Shown: piece by piece, positions 15,823-23,390 of the stretch | Numbering within the stretch: position 1 is the first letter of the stretch | How the letters are laid out: each line of letters begins with the position of its first letter | Assembly: GCA_037968835.1 (NCBI GenBank) | Contig: JBBKWG010000097.1 | Coordinates: forward strand, 1-25,579 | Source of the DNA: JBBKWG01 sp037968835 | GTDB taxonomy: Bacteria > Pseudomonadota > Alphaproteobacteria > Rhodobacterales > Rhodobacteraceae | DNA: 25,579 nt | Direction of reading: 5' to 3' | The notes under the pieces: model-generated | Seen by the model: only the letters and a program-made list of their open reading frames with translations | Told to the model about the DNA's origin: nothing | The model's database searches: none | Program-made: the position numbers and the translations under genes

Positions 15823-17084
15823 CAGCGATCAATCCGTCCCATGACAACCGACGCATTCGTTCCCCCGAAGCCGAACGAATTCGACAACGCCACATTGATC
15901 TCGCGCTCGCGTTTTGCGTTCGGCGCAAGATCCAGCATTGGCTCGACCGCTGGATTATCCAGATTTATCGTCGGTGGCGCAACCTGATCGCGCAGCGCCA
16001 ACATGCAGAAAATCGCCTCGACAGCGCCAGCGGCCCCCAGCAAATGCCCAATCGAAGATTTCGTCGATGACATCGTAGCGGTCTTGGCCGCATCGCCCAT
16101 CAGCCGCTCGACCGCACCCCACTCAATCGTTTCGGCCATGGTCGAAGTGCCGTGCGCGTTGATATAGTCGATCGCCGACGGCTCAAGCTTTGCCGAGCGC
16201 AAAGCAGTCCGCATCGCCCGCTCTCCACCCTCGCCATTCTCGCTTGGCGCGGTGATGTGATAGGCATCCCCCGACAAGCCGTAACCCAGAATTTCGGCGT
16301 AGATCTTCGCACCGCGCGCCTTGGCGTGCTCGTATTCCTCCAGCACGACGACCCCCGCACCCTCGCCCATGACGAACCCGTCGCGGTCCGCATCATAGGG
16401 ACGGCTCGCCGCCTGCGGGTTGTCGCCGCGTTTCGTCGACAGCGCCTTGCAGGCATTGAACCCGGCGATTCCGATCTCGCAAATCGGACTTTCCGCACCG
16501 CCTGCAATCATCACGTCCGCGTCGTCCAGCATGATCAGCCGCGCCGCATCGCCGATCGCATGAGCCCCGGTGGAACAGGCGGTCACAACAGCGTGGTTCG
16601 GCCCCTTGAAGCCAAACCGGATCGACACCTGACCGGACACGAGATTGATCAGTGCGCCCGGAATAAAGAATGGCGACACCCGGCGCGGGCCACGTTCCTT
16701 CAACAGAACCGCCGTCTCGGCAATCGACTGAAGCCCGCCAATGCCCGATCCGATCATCACCCCCGTGCGTTCCAGGCTTTCCGTATCGCTGGGCGTCCAA
16801 TTGGCATCGCGAACCGCCTGCACGGCGGCGGCCATGCCGTAGAGAATGAAGTCATCGACCTTGCGCTGTTCCTTCGGCTCCATCCAGTCGTCAGGATTGA
16901 AGGTGCCATCCGACCCGTCGCCGCGCGGTACTTCGCAGGCATAAGTCGTCGCAAATGCCGACGCATCGAAGCGGGTGATCGTCCCTGCGCCCGACTTGCC
17001 GTCAAGCAGTCGCGACCACGTTTCCTCGACCCCGCACGCCAGCGGCGACACCATTCCCAAACCTGTGACAACTACCCGACGCAT
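15822..17084 (-). CDS. fabF: Beta-ketoacyl-ACP synthase II
   Basis: A 420-residue KAS II elongating acyl-ACP chains in type II fatty acid synthesis. The active-site nucleophile Cys170 lies in VVTACSTGAHAIG, with His311 in NAHGTST, Lys342 and His347 in TKSSIGHLLGAAG: a complete Cys-His-His set. The N-terminus MRRVVVTGLGMVSPLACGVE is canonical and GGGGAG precedes the ATG. The 93-base gap after the upstream ureohydrolase has a TATATG that could be a -10 element, but the -35 is poor, so an own promoter is only possible. Confidence 0.98.
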   Translation of the reverse strand: MRRVVVTGLGMVSPLACGVEETWSRLLDGKSGAGTITRFDASAFATTYACEVPRGDGSDGTFNPDDWMEPKEQRKVDDFILYGMAAAVQAVRDANWTPSDTESLERTGVMIGSGIGGLQSIAETAVLLKERGPRRVSPFFIPGALINLVSGQVSIRFGFKGPNHAVVTACSTGAHAIGDAARLIMLDDADVMIAGGAESPICEIGIAGFNACKALSTKRGDNPQAASRPYDADRDGFVMGEGAGVVVLEEYEHAKARGAKIYAEILGYGLSGDAYHITAPSENGEGGERAMRTALRSAKLEPSAIDYINAHGTSTMAETIEWGAVERLMGDAAKTATMSSTKSSIGHLLGAAGAVEAIFCMLALRDQVAPPTINLDNPAVEPMLDLAPNAKREREINVALSNSFGFGGTNASVVMGRIDR

Positions 17085-17177
17085 GCCCGCTCCCCGGTGT
17101 TATTTCCTTCATTCAAAGACATATACGGCGATCCGCCCGCGCGCAATCGACGCCCGGCACCTTCCTGCCGCATGTCC

Positions 17178-18110
17178 CTATTCCTGCCGGGCCACCAGCC
17201 CCAGGATCGCGGCCAATAACTGCGCCGCCACAATCGCACCTTGTCCGTCGATGTCGCGCTCGGCCATGAACTCGGTTACCACCAACCCGGCGATCCGCGA
17301 TTTCGCGGCGACCCCGCCGACCAGCTCCAGCGCCTGCCAATAGGATAATCCACCTGCGGTTCGGGCAATCACGGCGGGCATGATCGACGGATCGAGCCCG
17401 TCCAGATCGAAACACACGATCACATCGCCGCCCGACGGCACCAGATCAACCGCGCGCCCGACCCCATCGCGGCCAACCTCGCCCCCCGGCACGAACTGAA
17501 CGCCCCAATCGCGCGCTGCCTTGAAATCCTCGCGCCGCGCCGACCCGATGCCGCGCTGGCCGACCTGAACGATCCGCCCGATATGCTCCATTTCGGACGC
17601 GCGCCGCATCACCGACGACAGCCCAAGGCTTTCGTCCTGAACCTCGTCGCGCCAGTCGATATGAGCGTCGATCTGAAGCACAGTAAAGCTGCCCCGCGCG
17701 CCGAACGCCTCCAGCGCCGGGATCGCGATTGAATCGTCGCCCCCGATCAGGACCGGAACCGCGCCCCGCTCCAGAATCTGGCTGACACCCCCGAAAATCC
17801 GCGCCCGATTGCCGGCGGCATCGTCGGGAACGTTCGGCAAATCACCGGCATCGACGACCGAGTCCTCCGGCCAGCCAACCCCGCCAAGATCGAAATTGAC
17901 GTGACCCAGATTTGCCGCGTAATCCGCCGAAGCGGCCCGGATCGCCTCCGCACCACCCGTGCAATAGGCGCCCCCGGCCTTGTAGGGCGTGGCACAATCC
18001 GCGCCCATCAGCGCAATCCGGGCATCCATGCGGGACAGGTCCCGGCAGCGTGGCACACCCATGAACGTCTCGACGGGGCGCGCACCAAACATCTCGCCAA
18101 GGCTTGGCAT
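17178..18110 (-). CDS. Arginase/agmatinase-family ureohydrolase with variant metal motif
   Basis: A 310-residue member of the ureohydrolase superfamily, which hydrolyses guanidino compounds such as agmatine, arginine or guanidinobutyrate. Two of three metal motifs are normal: DAHID (Asp148, His150, Asp152) and CFDLDGLDP (Asp235, Asp237). The first motif, normally GGDHS, reads GGDDS, with Asp126 in place of the metal-ligand His. The start at 18110 has AGGAGAG directly upstream. It lies between acpP and fabF in a fatty-acid operon, with no polyamine genes near. Substrate cannot be assigned; agmatinase is the closest guess. The Asp variant may be a recognised subfamily or may alter metal binding. 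Confidence 0.85.
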   Translation of the reverse strand: MPSLGEMFGARPVETFMGVPRCRDLSRMDARIALMGADCATPYKAGGAYCTGGAEAIRAASADYAANLGHVNFDLGGVGWPEDSVVDAGDLPNVPDDAAGNRARIFGGVSQILERGAVPVLIGGDDSIAIPALEAFGARGSFTVLQIDAHIDWRDEVQDESLGLSSVMRRASEMEHIGRIVQVGQRGIGSARREDFKAARDWGVQFVPGGEVGRDGVGRAVDLVPSGGDVIVCFDLDGLDPSIMPAVIARTAGGLSYWQALELVGGVAAKSRIAGLVVTEFMAERDIDGQGAIVAAQLLAAILGLVARQE

Positions 18111-18233
18111 CGGGTCTCTCCTATCCTGCAACTTTGCCCTTCTTAGCCCGGCACCGGCTGCGGCTCCACACACTAAGTCACATGCTCTGCCCTGATGCCG
18201 CCAACTTTTCAAAGAAGTCACCCGGCGACGGAC

Positions 18234-18270
18234 AAAGAAAAAGCGGCGCTCCCAGCCAGGAACGCCGCTC
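18234..18270 (-). terminator. Intrinsic terminator of acpP
   Basis: On the minus strand GCGGCG...CGCCGC (18268-18263 with 18248-18243) is extended by UUCC/GGGA pairs and followed by TTTTTCTTT. It lies 24 bases after the acpP stop and closes the acpP message. Its 3' half is identical over 17 bases to the terminator upstream of gp1. Confidence 0.85.
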
Positions 18271-18293
18271 GAAACTCTCAGAAAACCAGTGGC

Positions 18294-18527
18294 TTACACG
18301 GCTTCCTTGATGAACTTCACCGCATCGCCGAAGGATTGAATAGTTTCGGCGGCATCGTCCGGAATTTCAATCCCGAACTCTTCCTCGAACGCCATCACCA
18401 GCTCGACAGTATCAAGGCTGTCGGCGCCCAGATCGTCGATGAAAGATGCGTTCTCGGTGACTTTGTCCTCTTCGACGCCCAGATGCTCGACGACGATCTT
18501 GCGCGTGCGATCTTCGATGTCGCTCAT
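18294..18527 (-). CDS. acpP: Acyl carrier protein
   Basis: A 77-residue acidic acyl carrier protein carrying growing acyl chains on a 4'-phosphopantetheine group. The attachment site Ser37 lies in GADSLDTVELV, and the acidic recognition helix EEEFGIEIPDDAAE follows. The length and charge are typical. It sits between fabG and a ureohydrolase, with its own terminator and probably its own promoter (TATACT at 18575-18570), consistent with the high, independent expression usual for ACP. Its ribosome site GAGGAACTG occurs twice in tandem, ten bases apart. Confidence 0.98.
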   Translation of the reverse strand: MSDIEDRTRKIVVEHLGVEEDKVTENASFIDDLGADSLDTVELVMAFEEEFGIEIPDDAAETIQSFGDAVKFIKEAV

Positions 18528-18530
18528 GTC

Positions 18531-18587
18531 AGTTCCTCACAGTTCCTCGGGGTCTTTTCCCGTATGTTGAGTATATCGCCCCCGAGG
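18531..18587 (-). promoter_or_regulatory. acpP leader: -10 element, flanking palindrome and tandem ribosome sites
   Basis: Inverted arms CCTCGGGG (18587-18580) and CCCCGAGG (18552-18545) match perfectly over eight bases and flank a TATACT -10 candidate (18575-18570). The near arm runs into the first of two GAGGAACTG copies; the second copy serves the acpP start. No good -35 is present. Confidence 0.4.
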
Positions 18588-18589
18588 GA

Positions 18590-18623
18590 CGAAAAACAGC
18601 CGGGCCGCATTGGGTCCCGGCTG
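18590..18623 (-). terminator. Intrinsic terminator of fabG
   Basis: On the minus strand the arms CAGCCGGG and CCCGGCTG pair perfectly over eight bases around an 11-base loop and are followed directly by TTTTT. It separates the fabD-fabG transcript from acpP. Confidence 0.9.
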
Positions 18624-18691
18624 GGATGTGCGCCGCCTATACCATATCGCCCAACTTTGGCAAATGATATCGGACACCGCTTTCCCCCGCC

Positions 18692-19429
18692 TTATAGCAT
18701 GGCCATTCCGCCATTCACATGCAATGTCGTTCCAGTGAGATACGCGGCCTCGGGACTTGCCAGATAAAGCACTGCGGCACCGATTTCGTCGGCCTCGCCC
18801 ATCCGTCCGGCTGGCACCTGGCTCAGAATCGCGGACTTCTGATCCTCGCTCAGCTTGTCGGTCATCGCGGTGGTGATGAAACCCGGTGCGACGCAGTTGA
18901 CGGTGATCCCCCGGCTCGCCACCTCATAGGCCAGCGACTTCGACATCCCGACCAGCCCGGCCTTGGACGCGGCATAGTTCGCCTGCCCCGGATTACCGGT
19001 CGCGCCGACGATGGACGAAATATTCACGATCCGCCCCCAGCGCGCCTTCATCATCCCCCGCAGCACACCCCGCGACAGCACCATCGCGCTTGTAAGATTG
19101 ACCTGCAACACGCTCGACCATTCCTCGTCCGACATCCGCATGAACAGATTGTCGCGCGTGATACCGGCGTTGTTGACCAGGATATCGACAGCGCCCATCG
19201 CTTCGATTGCCTGCTTGGGCAACGCCGCCACCGCATCCGGTTCGCTGAGGTTGCACGGCAGCACATGCGCGCGCTCGCCCAACTCGCCCGCCAGCGCCTC
19301 CAGCGGCTCGACGCGGGTGCCCGAAAGCCCCACGCTCGCCCCTGCACCATGCAGAACCCGCGCGATCGCCGCACCGATCCCGCCCGAAGCGCCGGTCACC
19401 AGCGCGCACTTTCCTGTCAGATCGAACAT
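18692..19429 (-). CDS. fabG: 3-oxoacyl-ACP reductase
   Basis: A 245-residue short-chain dehydrogenase performing the NADPH-dependent reduction of 3-oxoacyl-ACP. The nucleotide loop TGASGGIG is at residues 12-19, NNAG at 86-89, and the catalytic Ser139, Tyr152 and Lys156 in SSIVG and NYAASK. Position beside fabD and acpP distinguishes it from other SDRs. I prefer the ATG at 19429, with AAGGA seven bases upstream; a GTG at 19444 would add five residues but would remove that site from the leader. Confidence 0.97.
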   Translation of the reverse strand: MFDLTGKCALVTGASGGIGAAIARVLHGAGASVGLSGTRVEPLEALAGELGERAHVLPCNLSEPDAVAALPKQAIEAMGAVDILVNNAGITRDNLFMRMSDEEWSSVLQVNLTSAMVLSRGVLRGMMKARWGRIVNISSIVGATGNPGQANYAASKAGLVGMSKSLAYEVASRGITVNCVAPGFITTAMTDKLSEDQKSAILSQVPAGRMGEADEIGAAVLYLASPEAAYLTGTTLHVNGGMAML

Positions 19430-19440
19430 GACTTGTTCCT

Positions 19441-19500
19441 TCACCCTGTGTCCAAATACCTCGGGGGGACGTCACCGGCAGGTGACGGGGGGGCAGCGCC
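19441..19500 (-). repeat. Possible Rhodobacterales intergenic palindromic repeat
   Basis: The fabD-fabG spacer carries a perfect GTCACC/GGTGAC hairpin (19471-19486) with a four-base loop, flanked by G-runs, and on the minus strand ends CCCCCCGAGGTATTTGGACA. I recall CCCCGAGGTATTT-type elements as very common between Rhodobacterales genes, but only one copy is in this window. Confidence 0.4.
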
Positions 19501-19501
19501 C

Positions 19502-20443
19502 CTATCGGCGCGAAGCCGCTGCCTCGGCCACTTCCGCCGCTGTTCCGATGGTCCGCGTCTCGGCCTCTTTCGCGATCCGCCGGATCATGCCCGACAGCGC
19601 CCTGCCAGCGCCGATCTCCCAGAATGTCGTGACCCCGCCCTCGCCCGCCATCCACTCGATGCTTTCGCGCCACCGCACCGCGTGCGTGACCTGATCGACC
19701 AGAAGCGAGACGATATAGGTCGCATCCCCGCTCGGGCGCGCCAGAACGTTGGTCACCAGCGGCACCCTGGGGTCTTCCATATCGACATGGCTCAGCGCCT
19801 CGGCCATGGCCCGGGCCGCCGGCTCCATCAGCGCACAATGAAACGGAGCCGATACCGGCAGCATCAGCGCCCGTTTCGCGCCCCGCTCCTTGGCCAATTC
19901 CGCCGCGCGTTCGACCGCCGCCTTGTGACCCGATACGACGACCTGCGCGGGATCGTTGTCGTTTGCGGCCGCGCAAATCTGACCGCCCGCGGCCGACTGC
20001 GCGATCTTGCGCACCGCCTCGATGTCCAGACCCAGGATCGCCGCCATTGCGCCCTCGCCGACCGGCACCGCCGCCTGCATCGCCTTGCCGCGCAGACGCA
20101 ACAGCCGCGCGGTATCGGCGATGCTGAGCGATCCGACCGCCGCCAAGGCCGAATATTCGCCCAGCGAATGCCCGGCGACATAATCCGCGTCGGTGATCGC
20201 GACACCCTCGGATTCCAGCGCCTTCATGGCTGCCAGCGACGTCGCCATCAGCGCCGGTTGTGCGTTCTGCGTCAGTGTCAGCGTTTCGGCGTCACCGTCC
20301 CAGATCAGCGCCGACAGCTTCTCGCCCAGCGCCTCGTCGACCTCGTCAAAGACCGCCCGCGCCGCAGGATAGGCCTCGGCAAGATCCCGGCCCATGCCGA
20401 TTGTCTGCGCGCCCTGTCCGGGAAATACGAATGCCAGGCCCAT
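19502..20443 (-). CDS. fabD: Malonyl-CoA:ACP transacylase
   Basis: A 313-residue transacylase that loads malonyl groups onto ACP. It has GQGAQ at residues 9-13, nucleophile Ser93 in GHSLGEYSAL, Arg118 for carboxylate binding and His202 in SAPFHCALM, the complete active site. I placed the start at 20443, where GGGAGG precedes the ATG and the FabD fold begins (MGLAFVFPGQG); the frame extends upstream but with no resemblance. It is the first gene of the minus-strand fab block and is divergent from the b561 gene, with a 125-base shared promoter region in which I could not pick a convincing promoter. Confidence 0.97.
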   Translation of the reverse strand: MGLAFVFPGQGAQTIGMGRDLAEAYPAARAVFDEVDEALGEKLSALIWDGDAETLTLTQNAQPALMATSLAAMKALESEGVAITDADYVAGHSLGEYSALAAVGSLSIADTARLLRLRGKAMQAAVPVGEGAMAAILGLDIEAVRKIAQSAAGGQICAAANDNDPAQVVVSGHKAAVERAAELAKERGAKRALMLPVSAPFHCALMEPAARAMAEALSHVDMEDPRVPLVTNVLARPSGDATYIVSLLVDQVTHAVRWRESIEWMAGEGGVTTFWEIGAGRALSGMIRRIAKEAETRTIGTAAEVAEAAASRR

Positions 20444-20568
20444 GTCTGCCCCTCCCTTGGTTTTCATCGGTCCTACCGCGTTGGCCAGTGTCGGGCAAGC
20501 GCCGGGCCTCATTGCAAGGTCGCGCGCATCGCTGCAAAGTCCTTTCAGATCCGCCCCGGAGTGCAATA

Positions 20569-21663
20569 ATGCCCCTGTCGAATACCGCCACGTCCTACGG
20601 AGTGATCACCCGCACACTGCACTGGCTGACCGCCCTCGTCATCCTGACGGCCTTTCCCCTAGGGCTGATCGCCAACGACACGCCGACGGACACCGACGCA
20701 GGTATTGCGCAGGCGATGCTCTTGTTCTCGCTCCACAAGACCGTTGGCATCGCCGCATTCACCCTCGGGCTTGCACGCATCACTTTCGCACTCGCCCAAA
20801 CCCATCCCGCATCGCTCTATCCCGAACGCCGCTTCGAGACCGCGCTGGCGGAAACCGTTCACTGGACGCTCTATGCCGCGCTCGTTCTGGTGCCGCTCAC
20901 GGGCTGGCTCACCCACGCCGCCTCGCCACCCCTTGCGCCCATCTGGATACCGCTACCGGGGCTCTCGACGCTGGTGCCCGAAAGCCCGACGCTGGCCGAG
21001 ACTTTCGCCGGAATGCACTGGCTTTTTACAAGAGTGCTCGGCGTTGCGATCCTGTTGCATATCGCCGGTGCGCTGAAACACATCTTTGTCGACCGTGACG
21101 GTGTTTTTGCACGGATGTGGCGCGGAACCCCGGCCGGTCGCGAAAGTGCCGTTCATAGCCGCACGCCGCTTGCCGCTGCCGCAATCATCTGGGCTTTGTC
21201 GCTTGCTGGCGGAGTTTGGTTCGGGCGCGACGCCGCCGCCAATCTGTCCCGCGATCCCGTCGCGTGGACCATCACCCAAGAGCGGGTTCAGTTGCTCGAC
21301 CCCGGCGGCACCGTCCTTGGCGAGATACCCGCCTCCGATCTGTCCATTTCACTTGCCATCACGCCTGAAGGTCAGGTTTCCGGCACGCTCGGGCTGTTCG
21401 CCGCCCTCGATTCCTTCGACGGCGCGGGTGCGGATCCGCTGTTCCAGAATCTCGTCGTTCCAATCGCGCAATTCAACGGACCGATCAGCGGTCGACTTCC
21501 CGAAGCCGCAGCCGACGGCACGTTCGATGTCGGCGGGCAGATCGGCGAGGCGATCTTTGCAATCGCGATCGACGGTGACCGGGCCGAGGTCAGCGGCTCC
21601 GCGCCGATCCCCGGAGCACCGGATTTCGCCCTGTCGATCAGCGCGACGGCAACGAAGCCCTAG
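20569..21663 (+). CDS. Cytochrome b561-domain protein with YceI-like C-terminal domain
   Basis: A 364-residue protein. Residues 1-175 form a four-helix b561 membrane cytochrome with candidate heme ligands His18 (TRTLHWLTA), His56 (SLHKTVG), His98 (ETVHWT), His150 (GMHWLF) and His164 (LLHIAG). After a fifth hydrophobic helix (about 200-218) a soluble domain of about 130 residues starts at DPVAWTITQERVQL and has the alternating beta pattern of YceI-type lipid/quinone-binding domains, though weakly. CGGAG lies seven bases before the ATG. It probably moves electrons at the membrane, with the C-terminal domain in the periplasm. The stop overlaps the convergent acuI stop within CTAG. Confidence 0.85.
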   Translation: MPLSNTATSYGVITRTLHWLTALVILTAFPLGLIANDTPTDTDAGIAQAMLLFSLHKTVGIAAFTLGLARITFALAQTHPASLYPERRFETALAETVHWTLYAALVLVPLTGWLTHAASPPLAPIWIPLPGLSTLVPESPTLAETFAGMHWLFTRVLGVAILLHIAGALKHIFVDRDGVFARMWRGTPAGRESAVHSRTPLAAAAIIWALSLAGGVWFGRDAAANLSRDPVAWTITQERVQLLDPGGTVLGEIPASDLSISLAITPEGQVSGTLGLFAALDSFDGAGADPLFQNLVVPIAQFNGPISGRLPEAAADGTFDVGGQIGEAIFAIAIDGDRAEVSGSAPIPGAPDFALSISATATKP

Positions 21664-22649
21664 CCGCGCACGTCGACCAGAACCCGCCCCTTGATCTGAC
21701 CGTTGAGGATTTCGGCCCCCAGCTTCGGCAGATCTTCAAGCGTAGCGGGCTGGATCATCGCTTCCAGCTTGTCCATCGGCAGATCGCTTGCGACCCGTTT
21801 CCAGGCCCTGACACGGTTCTCGTAAGGCTGCATGACCGAGTCGATCCCAAGAAGGTTCACACCGCGCAAAATGAACGGAATGATCGTCGCCGGAAGCTGC
21901 GTTCCGCCAGCAAGCCCGACCGCGGCGACAGATGCGCCGTATTTCATCTGGCCGAGAACCCGCGCCAGCATCGCCCCGCCAACCGCATCGACGCATCCCG
22001 CCCAGCTCTCGGTTTCAAGCGGGCGTTTGACGGTCTCGCTGATCTCGTCGCGCGCAACGATGCGCGTGGCCCCGAGCGATTTCAGATAGTCAGCAGTCTC
22101 CGGCCGCCCGGTCACGCCAGCAACGGCGTAGCCGAGGTTGGCAAGGATCGCCGTCGCGACCGAGCCGACACCGCCCGCCGCGCCCGTCACCAGCACCTCG
22201 CCCTGATCGGGTGCCATTCCGTGATCTTCCAGCGCCATCACCGCCAGCATCGCTGTAAACCCGGCGGTTCCGACCGCCATCGCCGCGCGCGTGGAAAGAC
22301 CGTCCGGCAGCGGCACCAGCCAGTCCGCCTTGACCCGCGCCTTTTCTGCGTAGCCGCCCCAATGTGCCTCGCCCACGCGCCAGCCGGTCTGGATCACCTT
22401 GTCGCCCGGCTTGTAACGCTCGTCAGTCGAGGTCTCGACCGTTCCGGCAAAGTCGATGCCCGGCACATGGGGATAATTGCGCACCAATCCCCCACCCGGT
22501 CCGATGCACAGCCCGTCCTTGTAATTCACCGTCGAGTATTCGACCGCCACCGTCACTTCACCGTCGGGAAGTCTGTTTTCGTCGATTTCCTGCACCCCGG
22601 CATGGGTCTTTCCGTCTTCGTCTTTCTCGACAAGCAGTGCGCGGATCAT
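21660..22649 (-). CDS. acuI: AcuI-type acryloyl-CoA reductase (YhdH family MDR)
   Basis: A 329-residue zinc-free medium-chain reductase. Features are STVNYKDGLCIGPGG near residue 39, HVPGIDFAGTVE at 61-72, the NADPH loop VTGAAGGVGS at 154-163 and GVNLLGIDSVMQPYENR in the C-terminal part, all characteristic of YhdH/AcuI proteins that reduce acryloyl-CoA to propionyl-CoA. In roseobacters AcuI works in DMSP and acrylate detoxification, but no DMSP gene is adjacent here, so it may act as a stand-alone detoxifying enzyme. The ATG at 22649 has GGAGG seven bases upstream; the longer frame to 22784 runs into dinB. Confidence 0.88.
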   Translation of the reverse strand: MIRALLVEKDEDGKTHAGVQEIDENRLPDGEVTVAVEYSTVNYKDGLCIGPGGGLVRNYPHVPGIDFAGTVETSTDERYKPGDKVIQTGWRVGEAHWGGYAEKARVKADWLVPLPDGLSTRAAMAVGTAGFTAMLAVMALEDHGMAPDQGEVLVTGAAGGVGSVATAILANLGYAVAGVTGRPETADYLKSLGATRIVARDEISETVKRPLETESWAGCVDAVGGAMLARVLGQMKYGASVAAVGLAGGTQLPATIIPFILRGVNLLGIDSVMQPYENRVRAWKRVASDLPMDKLEAMIQPATLEDLPKLGAEILNGQIKGRVLVDVRG

Positions 22650-22734
22650 GGGAGTGCCTCCGTTTTCGGTAAATTGGGTTGCGGGAGGGGATATCGGGCC
22701 TGCGCCATTTCGGCAAGCAAGTGATCCCGACGGC

Positions 22735-23241
22735 TCAGACGAGGTCGGGCAGGATGAAAAGATCGGTATCGCCGGGAGTGGCACCGGCAGCCGTCAGCAT
22801 CGCGTGCGCCTGTCCGCGGTGGTGGGTCTGGTGGTTGAATAAATGCGACACGCAGAGCGCCCGTGGCTTGATGACTTCACGGCCGAGAGCGCCCGAATGC
22901 CATGCCAGATCCCCGGCCAGTTCCGCGTCGCTCACGCGGTCGGACCACTTGATGATATCGGCGTCAGCTATCCGGCGCCGCGACACCAGATCCGCCCAGC
23001 CCTCGATCCAACCGGCGCTTTCGGGGATACCGATGGCGGGTTTTGCCCACCCGTCGAACCGGCTCATCCAGACCGAGTCCGCCCAGAACAAATGGCTGAA
23101 CGTGCCGTGGATCGACCCGAAATGCGCGCCCCGCTCAGACCGTCTGTCGGCATCGCTCAATCCGTCAGCCGCATCGAACAGGTTCTTGTTTTGCCAGAGA
23201 TTATAGCGGGCCATGGTTCGCACGAATTTCACGGTGATCAT
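22735..23241 (-). CDS. DinB-family metal-binding four-helix protein
   Basis: A 168-residue DinB/YfiT-like protein with the metal triad visible: His50 in IHGTFSHLFWAD, and His137 and His141 in HLFNHQTHHRGQ. The opening MITVKFVRTMARYNLWQNKN is typical of DinB proteins. Members act as thiol-dependent hydrolases or transferases in stress responses, and the individual substrate cannot be told. AAGGAG is eight bases before the ATG at 23241; a TTG at 23247 could add two residues. It is codirectional with acuI and 85 bases upstream, so the two may form a small operon. Confidence 0.9.
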   Translation of the reverse strand: MITVKFVRTMARYNLWQNKNLFDAADGLSDADRRSERGAHFGSIHGTFSHLFWADSVWMSRFDGWAKPAIGIPESAGWIEGWADLVSRRRIADADIIKWSDRVSDAELAGDLAWHSGALGREVIKPRALCVSHLFNHQTHHRGQAHAMLTAAGATPGDTDLFILPDLV

Positions 23242-23390
23242 GGGCAACGCTCCTTCTTGCTATCAGTTGTGGGGGGCCGGGCACTTCGCGTCAAGCGCAA
23301 GGGATCCGGCCAGCGATCTCCCCAGGCGCGCATTGATTGGGAAACTGCCCGTTACCCCTTCCCAAATGCTCGCCGCGCCCTTATATTCAC

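Noticed and set aside
18636..18663. A promoter TTGCCA-N16-TATAGG on the minus strand before acpP
   Set aside because: It lies upstream of the strong fabG terminator, has poor matches and would give only a very short transcript.
18719..20569. A 616-codon open frame on the plus strand opposite fabG and fabD
   Set aside because: It is antisense to two certain genes, has an Arg/His/Pro-rich composition typical of high-G+C shadow frames, and resembles no protein.
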